This document shows, one piece after another, positions 1 through 9,256 of a stretch of DNA of 64,000 nucleotides. Within the stretch, counting starts at the first letter, position 1. Every line of letters begins with the position of its first letter. A program made the position numbers and the translations under genes. The stretch comes from Hungatella effluvii (GTDB lineage Bacteria; Bacillota; Clostridia; Lachnospirales; Lachnospiraceae): assembly GCF_003201875.1 (NCBI RefSeq), contig NZ_QJKD01000002.1:62001-126000 (forward strand). Reading direction: 5' to 3'. The notes under the pieces were generated by a model. The model searched no databases and was not told the origin of the DNA. It worked only from the letters and a program-made list of their open reading frames with translations.

Positions 1-1110
1 GAAGATGTGGACAGCAGCATTGACGGAGCCATCTATCTGGATGGGGATACGCAGCATCTGGTCAAGCAGATGGATTTCCTTTACCCGGATGAGGGAAAGG
101 GCAGCGTGTTCATTGTATCCAATGTAGACGGACTTCTTCCGGAGATTAAGGCCATGATGGCGGAGATGCTTCTGGCGGTAATTCTGATCATCGTGTTTAC
201 GGACGCGATCCTGATGATGTGGGTCTACAGTTCTGTGGTACACCCGCTGGGGCGGCTCCAGGAGGCCACGAAGAAGATCAGGGACGGCAATCTGGATTTT
301 GCACTGGAAGTGGAGAACGACGACGAGATCGGCCAGCTGTGCCAGGATTTCGAAGAGATGCGCATGAGGCTGAAGGAGAACGCGGAAGAGAAGATCCAGT
401 ATGACAAGGAAAATAAAGAGTTAATCAGCAATATTTCTCACGATTTAAAGACCCCGATCACAGCCATCAAGGGTTATGTGGAAGGGATCATGGACGGAGT
501 GGCGTCCTCACCGGAGAAGTTAGACCGGTATATACGGACCATTTATAATAAGGCGAATGACATGGATAAGCTGATCGATGAGCTGACGTTCTACTCAAAG
601 ATCGATACGAACAAGATTCCGTATACATTTTCCAAGATCAATGTGGCAAGCTACTTCAGAGACTGTGTCGATGAGGTGGGGCTGGAGATGGAAGCGAGAA
701 ATATCGAACTGGGATATTTCAACTATGTGGACGAGGACGTGATGGTCATCGCCGACGCGGAGCAGATGAGACGCGTCATCAACAATATTGTCAGCAATTC
801 AGTGAAGTATATTGACAAGAAGAGCGGAATTATCAATATCCGCATCAAGGACGTGGGAGATTTTATCCAGATTGAGATTGAGGATAATGGAAAAGGCATT
901 GCGGCTAAAGATCTGCCCAACATTTTCGACCGGTTCTACCGGACAGACTCTTCCAGGAACTCCTCTCAGGGTGGAAGCGGTATCGGGCTTTCTATCGTAA
1001 AGAAGATTATCGAGGACCACGGCGGAAGGATCTGGGCGACCAGTAAGGAAGGCATAGGCACAGAGATACACTTTGTGCTAAGAAAATATCAGGAGGTTAT
1101 TGCAGAATGA
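1..1110 (+). CDS. sensor histidine kinase, 5' truncated by window edge
   Basis: C-terminal part of a membrane sensor kinase that autophosphorylates on His and passes the phosphate to the response regulator encoded next. The frame is open to base 1 (the GTG at 7 is not a convincing start), so the amino end lies outside the window. Visible in order: the end of an extracellular sensor region, one membrane helix (about residues 48-72 of the visible part, AEMLLAVILIIVFTDAILMM), a HAMP linker beginning near HPLGRLQEATKKI, the HisKA dimerisation helix with the phospho-acceptor in ISHDLKTP, and the HATPase with N box, DNGKGI and GGSGIGLSIVKK. Its stop overlaps the next start by 4 bases (ATGA), so the two are translationally coupled. 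The signal sensed cannot be read from what is present. Confidence 0.93.
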   Translation, partial: EDVDSSIDGAIYLDGDTQHLVKQMDFLYPDEGKGSVFIVSNVDGLLPEIKAMMAEMLLAVILIIVFTDAILMMWVYSSVVHPLGRLQEATKKIRDGNLDFALEVENDDEIGQLCQDFEEMRMRLKENAEEKIQYDKENKELISNISHDLKTPITAIKGYVEGIMDGVASSPEKLDRYIRTIYNKANDMDKLIDELTFYSKIDTNKIPYTFSKINVASYFRDCVDEVGLEMEARNIELGYFNYVDEDVMVIADAEQMRRVINNIVSNSVKYIDKKSGIINIRIKDVGDFIQIEIEDNGKGIAAKDLPNIFDRFYRTDSSRNSSQGGSGIGLSIVKKIIEDHGGRIWATSKEGIGTEIHFVLRKYQEVIAE

Positions 1111-1796
1111 GCAGGATACTGATTATTGAAGACGAAGAGAGCATTGCAGAGCTCGAGAAGGATTATCTGGAACTGAGCGGCTTTGAGGTGGAGATTGAGA
1201 ATGATGGAGAAGCCGGACTTACGAAGGCTCTTCATGAAGACTTCGATCTGCTGATTCTGGATCTGATGCTTCCGGGCGTGGATGGATTCGAGATCTGCCG
1301 CAAGGTCCGGGAAGTGAAGAACACCCCGATTATCATGGTATCTGCGAAAAAAGAGGATATCGATAAGATCCGCGGGCTGGGACTGGGCGCCGACGATTAC
1401 ATCACGAAGCCATTCAGCCCAAGTGAGATGGTAGCACGTGTCAAGGCTCATCTGGCCAGATACGAAAGACTGATCGGAAGCGGAACCCCGGATAATGAAA
1501 TTGTCGAGATCCGCGGCCTGAAGATTGACAAGACTGCGAGACGCGTGTGGGTCAACGGAGAGGAAAAGAGCTTTACAACAAAGGAATTTGATTTGCTGAC
1601 CTTCCTGGCACAGAACCCGAACCACGTGTTTACCAAGGAAGAACTGTTCAGCAAAATCTGGGACATGGAATCCATCGGAGATATCGCTACAGTCACGGTT
1701 CATATTAAGAAGATCCGCGAGAAGATCGAGTTTAATACGGCGAAGCCGCAGTATATCGAGACGATCTGGGGCGTGGGGTACCGGTTTAAGGTGTAA
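1107..1796 (+). CDS. OmpR/PhoB-family response regulator
   Basis: Cytoplasmic DNA-binding response regulator of 229 residues, full length for the family. The receiver domain (about 1-118) has the acidic pair EDEE, the phospho-acceptor Asp in DLLILDLMLPG, and the conserved Lys in YITKPF. The C-terminal winged helix (about 128-229) has the usual FTTKEFDLLTFLAQNP and VTVHIKKIREKIE recognition region and ends in WGVGYRFKV. It is coupled to the histidine kinase by a 4-base overlap and is its obvious partner. No target operon can be assigned from the window; the next gene follows after only 15 bases and may be co-transcribed. Confidence 0.95.
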   Translation: MSRILIIEDEESIAELEKDYLELSGFEVEIENDGEAGLTKALHEDFDLLILDLMLPGVDGFEICRKVREVKNTPIIMVSAKKEDIDKIRGLGLGADDYITKPFSPSEMVARVKAHLARYERLIGSGTPDNEIVEIRGLKIDKTARRVWVNGEEKSFTTKEFDLLTFLAQNPNHVFTKEELFSKIWDMESIGDIATVTVHIKKIREKIEFNTAKPQYIETIWGVGYRFKV

Positions 1797-1811
1797 GACG
1801 GGGCGATAACA

Positions 1812-2585
1812 ATGAAGGAAAAATTATATGAAATACCAATGAATGACGCGATGGATGCGGATGACGAATGTCCATTCTGTTACGTGGAACGGAAAACGGA
1901 GCAGGAGTTAATGGACTTTGTCCTGGGTTCCTGTGCCTCGTATATGGAGAGTGATACGAGGGAAGCGACGGACAAGGCGGGATTCTGCCGGGTCCATCAG
2001 AAGAAGATGTTTGATTATGGCAATGCACTGGGGAACGGATGGATTTTAAAGACGTATTATAAGAAAATGATTCAGGAGATGAAGTCCGAGTTTAAGGATT
2101 ATACGCCGGGAAAAACCTCCATGATGGACCGGATTACGGGAAAGGCCGGAAAACGGGACGGCGGTAATGGGAATCCCATTGAAAAATGGGTGAACGAAAA
2201 GGAACGGACCTGCTATATCTGTGATCGTTTTAATCAGGTCTATGAGCGATATATCGCCACATTTTTTCATCTGTACAAAAAGGACGCGGCCTTTCGGGAA
2301 AAGGTTAAGAACGGGAAGGGCGTCTGTCTCCATCATTTTGCAGAGCTGTGCGCAGGGGCGGACCGGTATTTAAACGACGCTGAACGCAGAGACTTTTATC
2401 CCATGATTTTTGATGTGATGCAGCGCAACATGGAGCGCCTGTCCGCGGATGTGGACTGGTTTATTGAAAAATACGATTACTTAAACCGTGATGCAGACTG
2501 GAAGCAGTCCAAGGATGCCATTCAGCGGGGCATGCAGAAGATCCGCGGCGGATATCCGGCGGATCCGGTTTACCGGATGAAATAG
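1812..2585 (+). CDS. Cys-rich protein, DUF6062-like
   Basis: A soluble protein of 257 residues without signal peptide or membrane segments. It carries paired Cys/His motifs: CPFCYVER near residue 22, FCRVHQKK near 57, CYICDRF near 135 and CLHHF near 173. The two halves therefore each look like a CxxC followed by a C-x2/3-H motif, which suggests an internally duplicated metal-binding module. The pattern fits the DUF6062 family common in Lachnospiraceae; that match is from memory of the family. The function is unknown. It follows the response regulator closely and is followed by a strong terminator, so it is probably the last gene of the two-component operon. Confidence 0.7.
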   Translation: MKEKLYEIPMNDAMDADDECPFCYVERKTEQELMDFVLGSCASYMESDTREATDKAGFCRVHQKKMFDYGNALGNGWILKTYYKKMIQEMKSEFKDYTPGKTSMMDRITGKAGKRDGGNGNPIEKWVNEKERTCYICDRFNQVYERYIATFFHLYKKDAAFREKVKNGKGVCLHHFAELCAGADRYLNDAERRDFYPMIFDVMQRNMERLSADVDWFIEKYDYLNRDADWKQSKDAIQRGMQKIRGGYPADPVYRMK

Positions 2586-2657
2586 GATATCGGATGTGCC
2601 GAATCATATAGGAAATAGAATACAGGATATGCCTGTCAGGGATGGACATATTAAACA

Positions 2658-2700
2658 AAAAGCTGCCTGCTTATCGGAATGATAAACAGGCAGCTTTTTT
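2658..2700 (+). terminator. Rho-independent terminator
   Basis: A 15-base-pair stem with one C-A mismatch (AGCTGCCTGCTTATC against GATAAACAGGCAGCT), a 5-base loop and a run of six T. It closes the operon ending with the DUF6062-like gene. Confidence 0.9.
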
Positions 2701-2773
2701 ACGTATAAAGACAGGGAAAAATAGTTGAAAATTATACGATATAAACGAAAAAAATATAGTTATTTTACTTTAA

Positions 2774-2802
2774 TTGACACTAATTACTAAAGGTGCTATG
2801 TT
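2774..2802 (+). promoter_or_regulatory. sigma-A promoter of the sialic-acid operon with operator-like repeat
   Basis: TTGACA, a 17-base spacer and TATGTT preceded by TGC (extended -10), 46 bases before the regulator gene. TAATT and AATTA (2771-2775 and 2782-2786) flank the -35 box symmetrically and could be part of an operator for the regulator encoded immediately downstream; the promoter call is strong and the operator call is a guess. Confidence 0.75.
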
Positions 2803-2847
2803 AAAAACAAAGCTGACCGTCAGATTTTTAAACCAGGAGGAACGGGT

Positions 2848-3951
2848 ATGGAAAATGAAATGTACCGGTATCAGAAAGTGAAGCAGGATCTTCTGCAGGA
2901 GATCAGGCACATGGCCCCGGATTCCAGACTGAAGTCCAGGCCGCAGCTGGTAAAACAGTATGATGTGACACGGACTACCATAGACAAAGCCATTTCGGAG
3001 CTGATAGGGGAGGGATATTTATACGCAAAAAACGGAAGCGGAACCTATGTTTCTCAAGGGAAAGAAACGGAGACAGAGATCATGTTTCCTTCTGCCAGCT
3101 GGGGCGTGATAATTCCGGATATTCGCAAGGATGTCTATCCGGGCATGGTTAGAGGAATTGAGGATGTGGCAAATCGTTATAATGTCAATGTGATTATTGG
3201 CAATACGGATTATGAGATGGACAAGCAGGATGAATATATCAGTAAATTTATCAGATCCGGAATCGGAGGACTGATTATTGTACCTACTATCCATGAATCT
3301 GGGCGGATTACCATGTTTACGGAGGCCAGAACAGCGGGAGTCCCTATCGTCTTCTGCAACAGAGGGGTGTCAGGCTTCGAGGCGCCGCTGGTGCTGTCCA
3401 ATGATTTTTACGGCGAGTACATAGCTGCAAAATATGCGATTGGCAGCGGATATAGGAAAATAGCATTCTTAGCCCGGTACTGGTATTCTACATCCAGGGC
3501 GCGTCTTCAGGGATATTTAAGCGCTATGACAGAACACGGGATAGTACCGGAGGAAATTTACTACAGTTATAATGGTCAGGATAAGATTGATGTGGAAAAA
3601 GCGGCAGAAGAACTGTTGGTGAGGCCGGAACGTCCTGATGCGATTATGTGCTTTAATGACAATATAGCAGAGATTGTATACCGGGTTGCGGAGCGGCTGG
3701 GGATTGCCATTGGAAGCGATTTAGGACTGATCGGCTACGATAATACGGCGCTATGCGAACAACTGCCTGTTAAGCTGACTTCAGTCAGTTTCAAGACTTA
3801 TGAGATAGGGGAAAATGCTGCAAATCTTTTGTTGGACATCACCAACGGGCGTCAGATATCCGAGAAAAAGATGGTTGTTCTGCAGCCGGAACTTGTGGTG
3901 CGGCAGAGCTGTTTGGGCAGGAGATGCCGGACAGGAGAAGCGTTGGCATAG
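2848..3951 (+). CDS. GntR-type HTH / LacI-type sugar-binding transcriptional regulator
   Basis: A 367-residue regulator built like AraR: an N-terminal GntR winged helix (about 1-70; RTTIDKAISELIGEGYLYAKNG) joined to a LacI/periplasmic-binding-protein effector domain (about 88-355; starts WGVIIPDIRKDVYPGMVRGI and contains the LacI-type IGYDNTALCEQLPVKLTSV near the end). Start chosen at an ATG 8 bases after AGGAGG. It opens the sialic-acid cluster, separated by 62 bases from the solute-binding protein gene, and most likely controls it in response to the imported sugar or a catabolite. The effector is inferred only from the neighbours. Confidence 0.9.
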   Translation: MENEMYRYQKVKQDLLQEIRHMAPDSRLKSRPQLVKQYDVTRTTIDKAISELIGEGYLYAKNGSGTYVSQGKETETEIMFPSASWGVIIPDIRKDVYPGMVRGIEDVANRYNVNVIIGNTDYEMDKQDEYISKFIRSGIGGLIIVPTIHESGRITMFTEARTAGVPIVFCNRGVSGFEAPLVLSNDFYGEYIAAKYAIGSGYRKIAFLARYWYSTSRARLQGYLSAMTEHGIVPEEIYYSYNGQDKIDVEKAAEELLVRPERPDAIMCFNDNIAEIVYRVAERLGIAIGSDLGLIGYDNTALCEQLPVKLTSVSFKTYEIGENAANLLLDITNGRQISEKKMVVLQPELVVRQSCLGRRCRTGEALA

Positions 3952-3986
3952 CATCGTACTGTTTTGTACAAGATTACGGCGATGCT
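3950..3986 (+). promoter_or_regulatory. intergenic hairpin between regulator and transporter genes
   Basis: AGCATCG and CGATGCT form a 7-base-pair stem around a 23-base loop, starting at the stop codon of the regulator gene and ending before the ribosome site of the solute-binding protein gene. There is no T-run. It may be an mRNA processing or stability element that lets the binding protein be made in larger amounts than the regulator. Confidence 0.3.
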
Positions 3987-4013
3987 TTACCAGTTTAGAA
4001 TGGAGGAGTTTAT

Positions 4014-5456
4014 ATGAGGAAGGTTGTTTCAGTAATATTGGCAATGAGTATGGTTTTATCGCTTTGTGCATGTGGCAGGAAGGAAGAAAAGACTGCCGCG
4101 TCAGAGACGGCGGCGGAAACAAAGACAGAGGCCGTTGTGCAGGAGAAAACTTCTGAGGCCACAACAGAACCGGTTTCTGAAGCAGAAGCAGGACTGCCGG
4201 AAGGACCTGTGGAGATCCAGATGTGGACAGATTTTAACGTTAGTGAAGAGGTGCTGCAGGGAGTGATTGACAGATTTGAAGCGGCTTATAAAGATCAGGG
4301 CTATACCATCGTTCTGGATAAGTTCGCGGGTTCAGACCGGGCGACGAAGCTTTCACTGGCAAAAGAATCCAGGACGCTGCCGGCTCTGTTCTTATCCGCA
4401 TGGTTTACTTCGGCAGACGAAGTACATCAGGGAAATATTCTTGATATTGATGATATTGCGCAGACGGCGAAAAGTGATATTTACCCATCAACGTATGACG
4501 CAACCTGTATTAACGGAAAGAGTTATATGATTGGCTTATATCAGTCGTACTTTGGATTGCTTTACAATGCAGATTATTTTAAAGCGGCCGGTCTGGAGGA
4601 ATTCATTCCTGCGAATGAGCTGGAAATTGCGGCATGGAGTCTTTCAGATTTCCAGGAAAAAATATTGCCGGCGCTGGCAGAGCAGTTTAGAGGGACGGAA
4701 AAGTATCCGCTGGGACTTTTTGCGGCTTCTGTACAGGCGGATACCCACATGATGAACTGGCTTAGTATGTATGGCGGACAGATGTGGAAAGATGGAAGGA
4801 GCAATTCTGGTTCTGATGAAAAGGTAATAAAGGCACTGGATACCATGAAGGCCTGGACAGATGCAGGATACACCAATACAGATGTTGCTACCAAGGACGG
4901 CACCGAGGTTATGCCTGATTTCCAGAACCAGCTGTGTGCCATTTCCCATGGTCAGTACACCAATTATGTAGCAACCAAAGGAAAGATTGACAGCGGAGAA
5001 ATCGAGAAGTTTGATGTCAGGCTTGCTTCTGTTCCGGCAGAGGATAACGGGAGCGACAGAAATATCATGGCCAGCTACATATACGGTGCCTGTGTTATGA
5101 ACAATGGAAAAGAAGACGAAATTGCGGTGGCCAAGGAATTCCTTCGCTGGCTGCTTCAGGATAAGGAGAGCTTGACAGCAATTAATACTGCCGGTACTCC
5201 ATGCTTTAAATCCATTGCAAAGTCCGTGGAGGCGGAATATCCGATTTATGCCTCTTATGAGAAAATGTCGGGGAATCTCTGGGATTTTACGGGAAATGTA
5301 CCAGGCTTTGTAGAGACGAGAAAGGATTTGTTTCCGGCGATCCAGTCCGTATACTCGGGAGAAAAGACGGCGGCCGATGCGCTGACGGAGTATTCTGAAA
5401 AAGCAAACAAGGTAATTGATGAATATACACAGAATTCTCTGGTATTAAATCCATAA
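4014..5456 (+). CDS. ABC transporter solute-binding lipoprotein (family 1, sugar type)
   Basis: Extracellular substrate-binding protein of a CUT1-class ABC importer. A lipoprotein signal peptide ends in LSLCAC, giving lipidated Cys20, followed by a Glu/Thr-rich linker (about 22-62) and the family 1 binding domain starting at VEIQMWTDF. Length (480 residues) is normal. GGAGG lies 7 bases before the ATG. It is followed by two permease genes and by nanA, so the likely ligand is sialic acid or a related sugar acid; the binding site cannot be read directly. Confidence 0.92.
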   Translation: MRKVVSVILAMSMVLSLCACGRKEEKTAASETAAETKTEAVVQEKTSEATTEPVSEAEAGLPEGPVEIQMWTDFNVSEEVLQGVIDRFEAAYKDQGYTIVLDKFAGSDRATKLSLAKESRTLPALFLSAWFTSADEVHQGNILDIDDIAQTAKSDIYPSTYDATCINGKSYMIGLYQSYFGLLYNADYFKAAGLEEFIPANELEIAAWSLSDFQEKILPALAEQFRGTEKYPLGLFAASVQADTHMMNWLSMYGGQMWKDGRSNSGSDEKVIKALDTMKAWTDAGYTNTDVATKDGTEVMPDFQNQLCAISHGQYTNYVATKGKIDSGEIEKFDVRLASVPAEDNGSDRNIMASYIYGACVMNNGKEDEIAVAKEFLRWLLQDKESLTAINTAGTPCFKSIAKSVEAEYPIYASYEKMSGNLWDFTGNVPGFVETRKDLFPAIQSVYSGEKTAADALTEYSEKANKVIDEYTQNSLVLNP

Positions 5457-5478
5457 GCAGATTGGAAAGGTGACTGCC

Positions 5479-6354
5479 ATGAAACGGAAAAAACTGATGG
5501 CAAATCTGCAGGCGTACCTCTTTGTGGGACCGTTTGTGATCTTGTCAGTAGTATTTATGATTTATCCCATCATCAGTGGGTTTATCAGCAGCTTCTATAC
5601 CACGAGATTCAGCCGCAATGCATTTGTGGGGCTGGAAAATTACATAAAAATATTTACGGACGACATTTACCTGATAGGAATCCGCAATAGCGTGCTGTTT
5701 GTGATAACCGTGGTACCGCTGCTGATTATTATGGGAATTTGGATATCAGGGGCGATTTTTGACAAGCTGCCGTCCTATATCTCGGCGGTGAGAGTCTGCC
5801 TTTATATTCCTGTAATTGCGTCCATGGTGGTTATGTCCATTATCTGGCGGTTCATACTGGATTCACAGTCCGGCCTTGTGAAATATTTTAGCATGGTGTT
5901 CGGGTTCGAGGCGGTTAACGTCCTGGCTGACAGGACGTGGACCCTCGTGCTTTTGATCTTTATTCTGTTTACCATGAATATCGGTCAGAGTGTGATTCTG
6001 TATGTGGCCGATATGATCGGAATATCAAGGGATTTAATCGAGGCCTGCAAGATTGACGGCGGTTCCAGACTGGATATGTACCGCTATGTGCTGGTACCGT
6101 TGACAAGGCCTACGACTGTTTTTATCTTTATCACGCAGACTGCCGCTGTAATCCGGGTGTTTGTTGTGATACAACTGCTTACCCGCGGAGGCCCCAGTTA
6201 CCAGTCTACTACGATGATGTATCTGATGTACCAGCAGGCCTTTGAACAGGGCAACACAGGCGTCGGATCTGCAATCGGAGTGCTGCTGTTCCTTTTTACC
6301 CTGGTACTTGTACTTTTACAGCAGCTGGTCACCGGAAAGAGGAAGGGGGGCTGA
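5479..6354 (+). CDS. ABC sugar permease, MalF/LacF-like
   Basis: Inner-membrane subunit of the CUT1 importer with six predicted helices. The cytoplasmic EAA loop, which contacts the ATPase, reads EACKIDGGSRLDMYRYVLVPLTRP (about residues 190-213). The frame also opens at a GTG nine bases earlier, but the ATG used here lies 8 bases after GGAAAGG and gives the usual positively charged MKRKKLM start. It pairs with the next gene, two bases downstream. Confidence 0.92.
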   Translation: MKRKKLMANLQAYLFVGPFVILSVVFMIYPIISGFISSFYTTRFSRNAFVGLENYIKIFTDDIYLIGIRNSVLFVITVVPLLIIMGIWISGAIFDKLPSYISAVRVCLYIPVIASMVVMSIIWRFILDSQSGLVKYFSMVFGFEAVNVLADRTWTLVLLIFILFTMNIGQSVILYVADMIGISRDLIEACKIDGGSRLDMYRYVLVPLTRPTTVFIFITQTAAVIRVFVVIQLLTRGGPSYQSTTMMYLMYQQAFEQGNTGVGSAIGVLLFLFTLVLVLLQQLVTGKRKGG

Positions 6355-6356
6355 TT

Positions 6357-7211
6357 ATGGCTGGAAGATTTACTGTAAAGCTGAGACATGCATCCAAATT
6401 TGACTTAGTGTCCAACGCGCTTATTATTTTATTTTGTTTCTTTTCACTGTTTCCTGTCTATTGGCTGCTTACCGGTTCTATAAAATACTCTTCGGATATT
6501 GTGAAGATTCCACCGGACTGGATTCCTTCCAGAGTGACTGCACAGAACTTCCTCCACGTATTTGAGAAGAATCCGGCATGGCATTGGATGTTCAACAGTG
6601 TAGCAATCACTGTGATTACGGTGGCTCTGCTGGTGCTGGTGTCCTCAGCGGCAGGATACGGATTGTCGAAAATGGAGTTTGTGGGCAGGAATATTATTTT
6701 TGCTTTTATTATTGCAGCGCTTTTGATTCCAAAAGAAATATATATTATTCCGCTGTATAAGCTGATGGTGAAGTTCCAATGGGTAGGGACGTACCGGGCG
6801 ATTATACTGCCTGATGTGGCAATGCCTTTCGGTGTTTATCTGCTGAAAAATTTCTATGACTCCATTCCCAATGAGATTATGGAGGCCACTGAGGTAGACG
6901 GCTGCAGTAAGATGCGCTTCTTTCTGGAATTTGGACTTCCACTTTCCAAACCGGGTATCGGGGCACTGGCGATTCTGTCGGCTGTCCGAGTATGGAATGG
7001 TTACTTATGGCAGCTGGTGAACGCTACAGATAAGTATTCTTATACACTGCCGGTGGGAGTGGCAAAGCTGTTTGACACTACGGGAGGCGATGTGGATTAC
7101 GGGCTTAAATTCGCCGGTGCGGTGCTGACTGCCCTTCCGCTGTTTATCATTTTCTTTTCCTTCCAGAAGTTTTTTACGGAAGGAGTATCGGCCGGTGCGG
7201 TCAAAGGTTGA
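6357..7211 (+). CDS. ABC sugar permease, MalG-like
   Basis: Second membrane subunit of the importer, 284 residues, six predicted helices, EAA loop EATEVDGCSKMRFFLEFGLPLSKPG (about 178-202, split here by family alignment). The ribosome site GGAAGGGGGG lies within the end of the previous gene. No ATP-binding subunit is encoded in the cluster; CUT1 importers of Firmicutes commonly share a single MsmX/MsmK-type ATPase encoded elsewhere, and that is probably the case here. Confidence 0.92.
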   Translation: MAGRFTVKLRHASKFDLVSNALIILFCFFSLFPVYWLLTGSIKYSSDIVKIPPDWIPSRVTAQNFLHVFEKNPAWHWMFNSVAITVITVALLVLVSSAAGYGLSKMEFVGRNIIFAFIIAALLIPKEIYIIPLYKLMVKFQWVGTYRAIILPDVAMPFGVYLLKNFYDSIPNEIMEATEVDGCSKMRFFLEFGLPLSKPGIGALAILSAVRVWNGYLWQLVNATDKYSYTLPVGVAKLFDTTGGDVDYGLKFAGAVLTALPLFIIFFSFQKFFTEGVSAGAVKG

Positions 7212-7241
7212 CATAAAAAATAAAGATTTAGAGGTAATGGT

Positions 7242-8126
7242 ATGAATAAAAAATTTAAAGGTATTTATGCGGCCTTATTGACCCCATTCGATCAATACGG
7301 CCAGGTGAATGTAAAAGAGATGAAAAAGCTGGTTCGGTATCTGATTGGAAAAGGAATCGACGGGTTCTATGTGGCAGGAAGCAGCGGTGAGACCTTCCTG
7401 CTCTCTCTGGAAGAACGGAAACGGGTGCTGGAAGCGGTGCTGGAAGAAAATAACGGGGAGAAAACGGTGTTTGCACATGTGGGTCATATTTCTACTGAAT
7501 TTGCAAGGGAATGCGCCGTACATGCCAGGCAGGCCGGTGCTGACGCAGTGTCAGCCATCAGTCCGTTCTATTACAAATTTACCGCCGATGAGGTGAAACA
7601 GTACTATTTTGATATTATGGACTCCAGTGATCTCCCCATGTTTATTTATAATTTTCCCAGTCAGTCAGGCTTTTCCCTTACAACTGATTTACTGGATGAG
7701 TTGTGCGCCAACGGTCGTGTGGCAGGAGTGAAGTTTACCTCCAATGAGTTTTTTCAGATGGAGCGAATGAAGGCGGGACATCCGGAGCTGACCCTGTTTA
7801 ATGGATTTGATCAGATGTTCTTATCAGGTCTGGCGGCCGGAGCGGATGGCGGAATTGGGAGTACCTATAATATTCTGGCGCCAGTGATACGGAAAATCTA
7901 TACTGGTTTCTTAAGTGGGGATATGGAGACAGCCAGGGAGAATCAGGCCCGCGTCAACGAAGTAATTTCGGTTACCAGAAAATATGGAACTCTGAAATGC
8001 ATCAAGGCAATTCTTCAGATGGAGGGCATTGAAATGGGAGAAATGAGACGTCCGTTTCTGCCTCTGCCGCAGGAAGCCATGGACAGTATGCATCGTATCT
8101 GCGAAGAGTTTGTGAGACAGCCATAA
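7242..8126 (+). CDS. nanA: N-acetylneuraminate lyase
   Basis: Class I (Schiff-base) aldolase that splits N-acetylneuraminate into N-acetylmannosamine and pyruvate in the cytoplasm. The 294-residue TIM barrel has GSSGE (46-50) for the pyruvate carboxylate, Tyr136 in IYNFPSQSG and the Schiff-base Lys164 in GVKFTSNEFFQMERM, matching Tyr137 and Lys165 of E. coli NanA. GFDQMFLSGLAAGADGGIGS is close to NanA and distinguishes it from dihydrodipicolinate synthase. It follows the importer genes by 30 bases with AGAGGTAA as ribosome site and is the main evidence for what the operon consumes. Confidence 0.88.
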   Translation: MNKKFKGIYAALLTPFDQYGQVNVKEMKKLVRYLIGKGIDGFYVAGSSGETFLLSLEERKRVLEAVLEENNGEKTVFAHVGHISTEFARECAVHARQAGADAVSAISPFYYKFTADEVKQYYFDIMDSSDLPMFIYNFPSQSGFSLTTDLLDELCANGRVAGVKFTSNEFFQMERMKAGHPELTLFNGFDQMFLSGLAAGADGGIGSTYNILAPVIRKIYTGFLSGDMETARENQARVNEVISVTRKYGTLKCIKAILQMEGIEMGEMRRPFLPLPQEAMDSMHRICEEFVRQP

Positions 8127-8146
8127 AGACGGACCGGGGGTGTGAG

Positions 8147-9217
8147 ATGGAACTGTGCGAAATGCCGTTTGTGCTGGAATTGAACAGAATTTCCTACCTT
8201 ATGAAAGGAGGAAATTTATTAAAAGAGTTTTTTGGATACAGCGATCCGGACTGCCGGTACTCCCAGGTCTGGCTGGCCTCCACGGTGAGATCCGCGCTAA
8301 ACGGAGGGCGGGAGGGGCTGTCTGTGCTTAGGAAGGATTATGGAGGGGATTATCTAAAAACGGTGCTGGAAAGGAAGCCAGAAGAATTTCTCGGTAAGGA
8401 ACATGTGAACAAGTATGGCGCTTCACCCGCTGTACTGGTCAAACTGCTGAATTCGAAAACACGCCTGCTGGTACAGACACATCCGACGAAGGAGAAGGCA
8501 AAAGCGTATTTTGACCTGCCGTTTGGGAAAACAGAATGCTGGTATGTCCTGGATACAGTCAAGAATCGTACAGCGTATATTTATGCAGGATTCCGGCCGG
8601 GAGTGACGAGGGAATGCTTTCGATCTTATATAGAAATGCAGGAAACTGAGAAAATTTTAAACTGTCTGCACCAGTTTACTGTCGCTCCAGGGGATGTGGT
8701 CTATATTCCTGCGGGTACGCCCCATGCCTTGGGAGCGGACAGTCTGGTGGCGGAAATTCAGGAACCGGTGGATTTGACACTGCGGGCAGAGCGAATCCGC
8801 CCGGATGGCAGTGTGCTTCCGGAAGAATCGCTTCACGGAGGATTAGGAATGGCCGTTCTGCTTGACTGCTTTGATTTTACCTGTCTGGAACGGGAGCAGG
8901 CGGGTAAACGGTATTTTGTAAAGCCACAGACGCTGGCTCAAACGGGTGGAACCAGGGCTGTTTGTTTGATTGGCCCCAGTACCACGAAGTGTTTTTCCAT
9001 GAACCGGGTTACCTTGTCGGGGGGAGGGGAATACAGTGCCCAAAACCACCATTTTGTAATTGTATTTGCTGCAGCGGGCAGAGGGGAACTGATGGTTGGG
9101 GGCCAGTCACTTAAGATAGAAAAGGGGATGGAAATCTTCATTCCTTATGGTGTCAGGGAATACCGGTATCGGGCGGAAAACTCTCTTGAGGTTCTGGAGT
9201 GTTTTCCGCCGGAGTAA
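8147..9217 (+). CDS. manA: class I mannose-6-phosphate isomerase (cupin)
   Basis: Zinc enzyme interconverting mannose-6-phosphate and fructose-6-phosphate. The two-cupin fold shows the metal motif VQTHPTKE (His and Glu ligands, about residue 105) and the second His in IPAGTPHALG (about 190), followed by the family motif EIQEPVDLTLRAERI. 356 residues is normal for the short bacterial form. It closes the sialic-acid operon. In the standard pathway N-acetylmannosamine goes through NanK and NanE; neither is here, so ManA would serve mannose released from the same glycans or a side route. The ATG lies just after GGGGGTG. Confidence 0.85.
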   Translation: MELCEMPFVLELNRISYLMKGGNLLKEFFGYSDPDCRYSQVWLASTVRSALNGGREGLSVLRKDYGGDYLKTVLERKPEEFLGKEHVNKYGASPAVLVKLLNSKTRLLVQTHPTKEKAKAYFDLPFGKTECWYVLDTVKNRTAYIYAGFRPGVTRECFRSYIEMQETEKILNCLHQFTVAPGDVVYIPAGTPHALGADSLVAEIQEPVDLTLRAERIRPDGSVLPEESLHGGLGMAVLLDCFDFTCLEREQAGKRYFVKPQTLAQTGGTRAVCLIGPSTTKCFSMNRVTLSGGGEYSAQNHHFVIVFAAAGRGELMVGGQSLKIEKGMEIFIPYGVREYRYRAENSLEVLECFPPE

Positions 9218-9256
9218 GAGGAGGGGAAGGACAGATAAAACGGAGTACGGATCGGC

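Noticed and set aside
1089..1703. 204-codon open frame on the minus strand
   Set aside because: Antisense to the response regulator gene, with no ribosome site and no family pattern; it reflects the codon bias of the real gene.
7242..8126. dihydrodipicolinate synthase (dapA)
   Set aside because: The GADGGIGSTYN and KFTSNEFFQMER segments fit NanA, and the sugar importer context agrees.
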